In this document: piece by piece, positions 1 through 5,073 of the stretch | How the letters are laid out: every line of letters begins with the position of its first letter | Position numbering within the stretch: position 1 is the stretch's first letter | Notes under the pieces: generated by a model | Databases searched by the model: none | What the model was told of the DNA's origin: nothing | Seen by the model: the letters and a program-made list of their open reading frames with translations, nothing else | Program-made: the position numbers and the translations under genes | Assembly (NCBI GenBank): GCA_028870815.1 | Contig: JAGWOU010000132.1 | Span: 1-5,975, forward strand | Source: Rhodospirillales bacterium | Lineage (GTDB): Bacteria > Pseudomonadota > Alphaproteobacteria > Acetobacterales > Acetobacteraceae | Length of the DNA: 5,975 nt | Reading direction: 5' to 3'

Positions 1-656
1 ACCGCGCCGACGCGCACGCCGGTTTCCTCGAACACTTCCCGGCGCACCGCATCTTCCAGGCTCTCGCCCGGCTCCACGAAGCCGGCGAGGGTGGAATACA
101 TATTCTTCTCCAGCGGAAACCGGTGCGACTGGCCAAGCAGCGCCTGGTCGCCGCGCGTCGCCAGCATGATCACGGCGGAATCCGTGCGCGGAAAATGCGC
201 CGTGCCACAAGCCGCGCAAGCGAGCACCCAGCCGGCGCGCGCCGGCTGCATCGCGCCGCCACAGAGCGGACAGAATTTATGCGCGCGGCGCCAGTTGAAC
301 ATGCCACGCGCCGTCGCCAGCAAGGTGGCATCCAACTCTGGCAGCAACGCATTCACCCCGCGCAGCGGCACGAAATCCTCTTGCACCACCCCGTCCGGCA
401 GTGCTTCGCCGGTCACGTCACAGGCGAAATAGGCGATCCCCTCGGCCAGACCTAGGAACAGATCCGGCGCGCGGAATGGTGCGAGCAGCCGCGCACGCGG
501 GGCCTCATTGTCCTCCACCAGCACCTGGCCATCATGCAGCAGCACCACCCGGCTCGCCGCATCGGCCCCGGCGCGTTCCTGCCAGGCCGCGTCCTCGCGC
601 AGCTGCGCGGCCCGGTCCAGCGCCCCGCCGCTATAATGATTCGGCTGATCTTTCAT
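1..656 (-). CDS. nudC: NAD(H) pyrophosphatase / NADH-cap Nudix hydrolase (NudC type), C-terminus cut off by window edge
   Basis: Seen: reading minus from ATG at 656, 218 codons are open to the window edge. Residues 1-125 form a poorly conserved N-terminal domain. A four-cysteine zinc ribbon follows (C129, C132, C147, C150; CPLCGG and CAACGT). Then comes the Nudix fold with a perfect box G192-x5-E198-x7-R206-E207-V-x-E210-E211-x-G213-V214, which supplies the metal-binding glutamates. Zinc ribbon plus Nudix is the signature of NudC. The family hydrolyses NAD(H) to NMN(H) and AMP and removes NAD caps from RNA 5' ends. The diagnostic SQPWPFPxS motif would lie just past the edge, so substrate specificity is inferred. 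Start: an in-frame ATG at 668 (MDFT added) is a real alternative. It has a GAG/AGG-like stretch very close upstream, while the 656 ATG has only a GGA about 7 nt away. The gene is divergent from the SRP RNA. Confidence 0.93.
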   Translation of the reverse strand, partial: MKDQPNHYSGGALDRAAQLREDAAWQERAGADAASRVVLLHDGQVLVEDNEAPRARLLAPFRAPDLFLGLAEGIAYFACDVTGEALPDGVVQEDFVPLRGVNALLPELDATLLATARGMFNWRRAHKFCPLCGGAMQPARAGWVLACAACGTAHFPRTDSAVIMLATRGDQALLGQSHRFPLEKNMYSTLAGFVEPGESLEDAVRREVFEETGVRVGA

Positions 657-706
657 GGTAAAATCCATGCCTGCTCATGTGGCATGCCCCCTTTGCCCTG
701 CCAAGC

Positions 707-735
707 TTGCATCCAGACGCCGCACAGGCGATAAT
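707..735 (+). promoter_or_regulatory. Sigma70-type promoter of the SRP RNA (and probably dnaX)
   Basis: A -35-like TTGCAT (707-712) and a -10 GATAAT (730-735, five of six consensus bases) are separated by exactly 17 nt. The first G of the SRP RNA outer helix (742) falls 7 nt after the -10, where transcription should start. The agreement between promoter geometry and independently folded RNA end makes this more credible than a chance match. No other promoter is evident before dnaX, so it may also drive the downstream operon. Confidence 0.72.
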
Positions 736-741
736 CGGCAC

Positions 742-837
742 GGGAGATCGGCGGCGGACATCGCGGCCCGCCAACCTGGTCAGGGCCGGAAGGCAGCAGC
801 CACAACGGATTTCGCATGGGTCGTTGTCCGGTCTCCC
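742..837 (+). ncRNA. ffs: Signal recognition particle RNA, small bacterial (4.5S) type
   Basis: Role: scaffold of the SRP; binds Ffh and helps dock ribosome-nascent chain complexes on FtsY at the membrane. Seen: the near-invariant apical domain at 777-801 (TGGTCAGG, CCGGAAGG, AGCAGCC) with a GGAA tetraloop at 788-791 closed by C786-G793 and C787-G792. The ends pair: 742-751 with 828-837 form a 10-bp helix including one G-U. Then 758-760 pair with 825-827, and 763-770 with 817-824 (three G-U pairs). The result is one long hairpin of about 96 nt with no Alu domain, the form expected in proteobacteria. G785-C794 replaces the U-A pair I recall from E. coli 4.5S RNA, a compensatory change. Ends are inferred from the pairing and promoter; a few extra 3' bases are possible. 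It lies directly upstream of dnaX, as in other bacteria. Confidence 0.95.
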
Positions 838-870
838 ACCTGAATTTCTGCACCAAGGTCCGCGCCGCAC

Positions 871-2643
871 ATGGGTTTGTTCGACGACGAAGCGCCAGAC
901 GCCCCGCCGCCGGGCCCCAACCTCTTTGGCGACGAGCCCGCGCAGGAGGCCCCCAAAGCCGCCGCGTATCGGGTTTTGGCCCGCAAATACCGCCCCACCA
1001 CATTCGACGATCTGATCGGCCAGGAAGCCCTAGTGCGCACGCTGCGCAACGCTTTCGCCATGAATCGCATCGCCCATGCCTTCATGCTCACCGGTGTGCG
1101 CGGGGTGGGTAAAACCACAACGGCGCGCATTCTGGCCCGCGCCCTCAACTGCACCGGGCCGGATGGCACCGGCGGCCCCACGCCGGACCCATGCGGCGTC
1201 TGCGATAATTGCAAAGCCATCCTGGCCGACCGCCACCCGGACGTGGTGGAGATGGACGCCGCCTCCAATACCGGCGTGGACGATGTGCGCGAGATCATCG
1301 AGGCCACGCGCTTCAAACCGCTCTCGGCGCGCGTGAAAGTGTTCATCATCGACGAGGTGCACATGCTCTCCAAGGCGGCGTTCAACGCGCTGCTGAAAAC
1401 GCTGGAGGAGCCGCCGCCCCACATTAAATTCGTGCTGGCCACCACCGAGATCCGCAAGGTGCCCATCACCGTGCTCTCGCGCTGCCAGCGTTACGACCTG
1501 CGACGCGTGCCAGTGGAAATGCTCACCGCGCATTTCACCCGCATCGCGCAGCAGGAACAGGTGGCGATTTCCGAAGCCGCCCTCACCCATATCGCCCGCG
1601 CTGCGGATGGTTCGGTGCGCGACGGTCTTTCCCTGCTGGACCAAGCCATTGCGCGCGGTGCCGAGGGTGGCGGCGAAATCTCCGCACCCATGGTGGCGGA
1701 GATGCTCGGCCTCGCGGATCGCGGTTTCGTGTTCGACCTGATGGACGCCGTGGTGAAAGGCGACGTCCAGGCCGCCTTGAAAATCTCCGATGATTCCTAC
1801 GAACGCGGCGCCGATCCCGGCGTGCTGCTCTCTGATTTGCTCGGTCTCGCGCATCTCATCACGCGCATGAAATCCGTGCCCGCTTTGGCCAAAAGCACCG
1901 CCTTGCCGGAGATGGAGCGCACGCGCGGCACCGCATTCGCGGACCTGCTTTCCATCCCCTTCCTCGGCCGGCTCTGGCAAATGTTGTTGAAAGGCTTGCA
2001 GGAAGTTGAAACCGCGCCGGACCGCCGCGCGGGTGCGGAGATGATTCTCATTCGCCTCTGCCATGTCTCGGATTTGCCGCCGCCGGGCGAACTGGTGAAG
2101 AAGCTAACCGAAAACCCCACCGCCACGCTTGGCGGCACGCCCTCCGGCGGCCCTGGCGGCGGCGGGGCGCGCGCGGTCGCCAACGGCAATGTGGTGATGC
2201 AGGAGGCCGCCCCGCGCTCCCTCAGCTTCCGCGATGTGGTGGCGCTCGCGCAGGTGAAACGGGACGTGATGCTGTACGCGCATCTGCGCCAATCCGTGCA
2301 TCTGGTGCGCTTTGCCCCGCCGGTGATCGAGATGCGTCTGGCCGAGGATCATCCGCGCGATCTCATTGCCAAACTCTCCCGCATGCTGGAGGAGGAAACC
2401 GGGCGGCGCTGGACCATCGCCCTCTCCAACCTGCCGGGCGAACCCACCATCGACGAACAGGAAGGTGTGGCCACCGCCAAAGCGCGGGACGAAGCCCTGG
2501 CGCATCCTCTGGTGCAGGCCATTCTGGCGCAATTCCCGGGCGCCAAGGCGGAAACGCCGCACGAACCCGAAGCGGAACCCGACCTGCCCGCCGATTGGGC
2601 GGCACTGGTTCCGCCCGACGAGCTTTATGAAGGAGATGAGTAA
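871..2643 (+). CDS. dnaX: DNA polymerase III subunit tau (clamp loader ATPase DnaX)
   Basis: Role: ATPase of the clamp loader that places the beta clamp on DNA; full-length tau also tethers polymerase cores and the DnaB helicase. Seen, 590 aa: an acidic Pro-rich N-terminal extension (1-32) before the conserved YRVLARKYRP (33-42). Walker A GVRGVGKT has K81 and T82. Zinc cysteines are C94, C108, C111 and C114, with a longer gap between the first two than in E. coli. Walker B IIDE is at 159-162, sensor 1 near T191-T192, the SRC arginine finger at R204 and the sensor 2 region GSVRD at 248-251. The collar domain runs to about 417, then a Gly-rich linker (420-432) and the tau-specific C-terminal part ending in HPLVQAILAQFPGAK (545-559). 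No A-AAA-AAG slippery site is seen near the linker, so gamma, if made, would not arise by E. coli-type frameshifting. The ribosome site is weak (AAGG 855-858, 12 nt before ATG). ybaB follows with no gap. Confidence 0.97.
   Translation: MGLFDDEAPDAPPPGPNLFGDEPAQEAPKAAAYRVLARKYRPTTFDDLIGQEALVRTLRNAFAMNRIAHAFMLTGVRGVGKTTTARILARALNCTGPDGTGGPTPDPCGVCDNCKAILADRHPDVVEMDAASNTGVDDVREIIEATRFKPLSARVKVFIIDEVHMLSKAAFNALLKTLEEPPPHIKFVLATTEIRKVPITVLSRCQRYDLRRVPVEMLTAHFTRIAQQEQVAISEAALTHIARAADGSVRDGLSLLDQAIARGAEGGGEISAPMVAEMLGLADRGFVFDLMDAVVKGDVQAALKISDDSYERGADPGVLLSDLLGLAHLITRMKSVPALAKSTALPEMERTRGTAFADLLSIPFLGRLWQMLLKGLQEVETAPDRRAGAEMILIRLCHVSDLPPPGELVKKLTENPTATLGGTPSGGPGGGGARAVANGNVVMQEAAPRSLSFRDVVALAQVKRDVMLYAHLRQSVHLVRFAPPVIEMRLAEDHPRDLIAKLSRMLEEETGRRWTIALSNLPGEPTIDEQEGVATAKARDEALAHPLVQAILAQFPGAKAETPHEPEAEPDLPADWAALVPPDELYEGDE
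2630..2635 (+). promoter_or_regulatory. Strong ribosome binding site for ybaB inside the end of dnaX
   Basis: AAGGAG lies within the last codons of dnaX, 8 nt before the ybaB ATG at 2644. It is the best Shine-Dalgarno in the window and fixes that start. Because the dnaX stop TAA (2641-2643) directly abuts the ybaB ATG, ribosomes finishing dnaX are positioned to reinitiate, so translational coupling is likely. Confidence 0.8.
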
Positions 2644-2967
2644 ATGAAGAACATCGCCGGCCTGATGAAACAGGCCCAGCAGATGCAGCAGAAAATGGCC
2701 GACATGCAGGCCAAGATGGAGGCCACCGAGATGGAAGGCGTGGCCGGCGCGGGCCTCGTGAAAATTGTGCTCTCCGGCAAGGGCGCGCTGAGAAGCGTGA
2801 AGATCGACCCCAAGCTGATCGACCCCGCCGAGACGGAGATGCTGGAAGACCTCATCGCCGCCGCCCATGCGGATGCCAAATCCAAGCTGGACGCGATGAT
2901 GGAATCCGAGACCAAGAACGCCATGGGCGGCATGAGCCTGCCGCCGGGAATGAAACTTCCCTTCTAA
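2644..2967 (+). CDS. ybaB: YbaB/EbfC family nucleoid-associated DNA-binding protein
   Basis: Role: small dimeric DNA-binding protein of the YbaB/EbfC family, almost always encoded between dnaX and recR. It coats or bends DNA, and a function with RecR in repair is suspected but not settled. Seen, 107 aa, normal family length: N-terminal Met/Gln-rich amphipathic helix KNIAGLMKQAQQMQQKM (2-18), the conserved beta section with GKGALRSVKIDPKLID (45-60), then the C-terminal helix with LEDLIAAAHADAKSK (67-81) and a flexible Gly/Met/Pro tail (95-107). The start is set by the AAGGAG 8 nt upstream and the abutting dnaX stop. There is a 16-nt gap to recR. Confidence 0.96.
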   Translation: MKNIAGLMKQAQQMQQKMADMQAKMEATEMEGVAGAGLVKIVLSGKGALRSVKIDPKLIDPAETEMLEDLIAAAHADAKSKLDAMMESETKNAMGGMSLPPGMKLPF

Positions 2968-2983
2968 ACCAGCCACGGGACAG

Positions 2984-3574
2984 ATGGGCGGACCTGAACT
3001 CGAAAACCTGATCGGCTTGTTTGCGCGTCTGCCGGGGCTTGGCCCCCGCAGCGCGCGGCGCATTGTGCTGAAGCTGCTGCGGGAGCGAGAAAACGGCCTG
3101 CTGCCGCTGGCCGAGGCGCTGCGCTCGGCCGCCGCCTCGGTCCGCACCTGCACAAACTGCGGCAATCTCGATTCATCCGACCCCTGCGCCATCTGCGCCG
3201 AGCCCCTGCGCGAGTCCCGCATCTGCGTGGTCGAAAATATCGCGGATCTTTGGGCGCTGGAACGTGCGCATGTCTATCGCGGCAAATACCATGTGCTGGG
3301 CGGCACGCTCTCGGCGCTTTCAGGGCGCGGACCGGAAGATCTCGCCATCGCCCCGCTGCTGAAACGGCTGGAACAAGGTGGCATCGAGGAAATCATCCTC
3401 GCTTTGCCCGCCACCGTGGAAGGTGCGGCCACCGCCCACTACCTCACTGAACGGCTGCGCCGCTTCGCCATTCCCCTATCCCGCCTCGCCCAGGGCGTTC
3501 CCATCGGCGGCGCCATCGAAATTTTGGACGAAGGCACGCTGGCAACCGCCCTGCGCGCCAGAGGAGCCGCTTAA
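2984..3574 (+). CDS. recR: Recombination mediator protein RecR
   Basis: Role: with RecO (and RecF) loads RecA on SSB-covered single-stranded DNA at gaps; acts as a ring-shaped tetramer on DNA. Seen, 196 aa, usual length: helix-hairpin-helix LPGLGPRSARRIVLKLL (16-32), a four-cysteine zinc finger (C56, C59, C68, C71), then the Toprim domain starting at CVVEN (81-85). The conserved YHVLGGTLSAL (102-112) and RGPEDL (115-120) follow, then LPATVEGAATAHYL (141-154) and the C-terminal RLAQGVPIGGAIEILDEGTL (167-186). All key family elements are present. The start ATG has only GGGA (2977-2980) very close upstream, so initiation may rely on ribosomes coming from ybaB. A decarboxylase gene begins 6 nt after the stop. 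Confidence 0.97.
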   Translation: MGGPELENLIGLFARLPGLGPRSARRIVLKLLRERENGLLPLAEALRSAAASVRTCTNCGNLDSSDPCAICAEPLRESRICVVENIADLWALERAHVYRGKYHVLGGTLSALSGRGPEDLAIAPLLKRLEQGGIEEIILALPATVEGAATAHYLTERLRRFAIPLSRLAQGVPIGGAIEILDEGTLATALRARGAA

Positions 3575-3580
3575 CCGCCT

Positions 3581-4993
3581 ATGAATACCCTCGACGATAC
3601 CCTCGACCCCGCCGACTGGTCCGCCCTTCGCGCCCTCGGCCATAAAATGCTGGACGACATGGTGGACCACCTCGCCACCATTCGCGAACAACCCGTCTGG
3701 CGCCCAATGCCGGAGGCTGTGCGGCAATCCTTCGCCGCCCCCCTGTCCAGCACCGGCACGGATGTGGAAACCCTCTACACCCGCTTCACGGCGGAGATTC
3801 AGCCTTATGTCACTGGCAATCTCCACCCCCGCTTCATGGGCTGGGTGCATGGCGGCGGCAACCCGGTTTCCATGCTGGCGGAATTGCTGGCCGGCGCCAT
3901 GAACGCGAATTGCGGCGGGCGAAACCATATCGGCATCGTGGTGGAACGGCAGGTAATCGCCTGGGCGGCTGAAATGCTGGGCATGCCCGCGCAAACCTCC
4001 GGCGTGCTGCTCACCGGCTCCTCCATGGCGAATTTCTGCGCCGTGCTCTGCGCCAAGCAGAAGGCGCTGGGCGAGGCCGGGCACGAAACCGGCGTCAACG
4101 GCGCCAAACTCACGGCCTATGCCTCGGCGGGCGTGCATCGCTGTGTCACCGGCGCGTTGGACATGGCTGGTTTTGGCCGCTCCGTCCTGCGCAAAATCCC
4201 CGTCGATGCCGATTGCCGCACGGATATGGCCAAGCTCCGCGCGGCCATCGCGGCGGACAAGGCGGCGGGCTTCACCCCGTTCCTCATCGCCGCCACCGCC
4301 GGCAGCGTGGATACAGGCGCGTTCGACGATCTGAACGCAGCCGCGGACATCGCCGCCGCTGAAACCGCCTGGTTCCATGTGGACGGCGCCTTTGGCGCGC
4401 TAGCCGCCCTCTCCCCAGCCAAGCGCCACCTCACCGCGGGGCTGGGCCGGGCGGATTCCATCGCTTTCGATTTCCATAAATGGGCGCAGGTCACCTATTC
4501 TTGCGGCTGCTTGCTGGTGCGCGACCCGGCCATCCACAACGCCACCTTCGCCCAACCCACCAATTATCTCGCCGCCGCCCCGCGCGGCCTGGCTGGTGGC
4601 TTCCCCTGGCCGTGCGATCTGGGGCCGGACCTCTCACGCGGTTTCTCAGCCTTGAAAGTGTGGATGACCCTCTCCGCCTACGGCACGGAAGGCTTGGCGA
4701 AGGTCGTGGATAATAGCTGCGCCCTGGCCAGCCGCCTCGCCGAAAAGGTGCAGGCAACCCCCCGTCTCATTTTGCTGGCCCCGACGGCGCTCAACATCGT
4801 CTGTTTCGGGATCGAGGGTAAAACCAGCCAGGAGATTCTGGACCTGGTGGCCGACCTACAGGAAGACGGGCTATTCGCCCCCTCCACCACCATTATCAAT
4901 GGACAAACCGCCATACGCTGCGCCATCGTGAACCACCGCACCACGGCGGATGACATCGACGCGCTGGTGGCGGAGATTTTACGGCGTCTTTAG
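3581..4993 (+). CDS. PLP-dependent group II decarboxylase-like protein, substrate unknown
   Basis: Seen, 470 aa, typical of aromatic-amino-acid/glutamate decarboxylase relatives (Pfam PF00282 type). An N-terminal helical segment (11-35) precedes NLHPRFMGWVHGG (80-92), matching the HPRF region. LLTGSSMANFCAVLCAK (143-159) replaces the usual GGSEAN form of the phosphate-binding loop. H186 in SAGVHR corresponds to the ring-stacking histidine, D268 in FHVDGAFG pairs with the PLP nitrogen, and K300 in DFHKW is the Schiff-base lysine. A C-terminal small domain follows, with IRCAIVNHRTTADDID at 445-460. Known: such enzymes decarboxylate L-amino acids in the cytoplasm, and some relatives act as aldehyde synthases. 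No Tyr occurs between 330 and 366, where the catalytic loop tyrosine of decarboxylases is expected; F341 may occupy that place. The substrate cannot be named. The gene follows recR by 6 nt, with GAGGAG (3561-3566) 14 nt before the ATG. Its TAG stop belongs to the downstream palindrome. Confidence 0.9.
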   Translation: MNTLDDTLDPADWSALRALGHKMLDDMVDHLATIREQPVWRPMPEAVRQSFAAPLSSTGTDVETLYTRFTAEIQPYVTGNLHPRFMGWVHGGGNPVSMLAELLAGAMNANCGGRNHIGIVVERQVIAWAAEMLGMPAQTSGVLLTGSSMANFCAVLCAKQKALGEAGHETGVNGAKLTAYASAGVHRCVTGALDMAGFGRSVLRKIPVDADCRTDMAKLRAAIAADKAAGFTPFLIAATAGSVDTGAFDDLNAAADIAAAETAWFHVDGAFGALAALSPAKRHLTAGLGRADSIAFDFHKWAQVTYSCGCLLVRDPAIHNATFAQPTNYLAAAPRGLAGGFPWPCDLGPDLSRGFSALKVWMTLSAYGTEGLAKVVDNSCALASRLAEKVQATPRLILLAPTALNIVCFGIEGKTSQEILDLVADLQEDGLFAPSTTIINGQTAIRCAIVNHRTTADDIDALVAEILRRL

Positions 4994-5052
4994 AGCGCGA
5001 TGACTTTAGGTTCGCTCGCTTTGCGAGCGAACCTAAAGTCATCGCGCTCTAA
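4990..5052. repeat. Perfect hairpin palindrome (30-bp arms, 3-nt loop)
   Basis: Arms 4990-5019 and 5023-5052 are exact reverse complements, separated by TTT at 5020-5022. The hairpin is equally good on both strands. It lies between convergent genes and starts with TTAGAGC, so the TAG of the decarboxylase is part of the left arm. There is no T-run after either arm, so it is not a standard intrinsic terminator. It could still block or stabilise 3' ends of both converging transcripts. Perfect arm identity suggests recent origin or ongoing homogenisation. It resembles the dispersed intergenic palindromes of alphaproteobacteria, though copy number cannot be judged from one window. Confidence 0.93.
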
Positions 5053-5073
5053 TTCATTGATTCAGAGACGGAT

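Noticed and set aside
91..661. Plus-strand open frames over the left 660 bases
   Set aside because: The minus frame encodes a complete zinc ribbon and Nudix box, so the plus frames are shadows of nudC.
1030..2064. Long minus-strand open frame of 344 codons opposite dnaX, plus similar ones at 2104-3222 and 3476-4378
   Set aside because: They mirror codon positions of strongly conserved genes in GC-rich DNA, are rich in His, Gly, Ala and Arg without recognisable motifs, and run opposite clear family members.
2090..2125. Possible programmed frameshift site in dnaX around the AAGAAG and GAAAAC stretches
   Set aside because: There is no A-AAA-AAG heptamer or comparable slippery run in frame, and no matching upstream Shine-Dalgarno plus hairpin arrangement.
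2636..2647. Four-codon mini-ORF (ATGAGTAAATGA) straddling the dnaX stop and the ybaB start
   Set aside because: Its ATG sits directly against the AAGGAG with no spacing, so it is unlikely to be initiated; it looks like a by-product of the stop-start junction.
4990..5060. Palindrome as a classic intrinsic terminator
   Set aside because: Neither side has a run of T residues after the hairpin; the right flank is AATTCATTG and the left flank, read minus, is AAGACGCC. It may still affect 3' ends, but the standard call is not supported.
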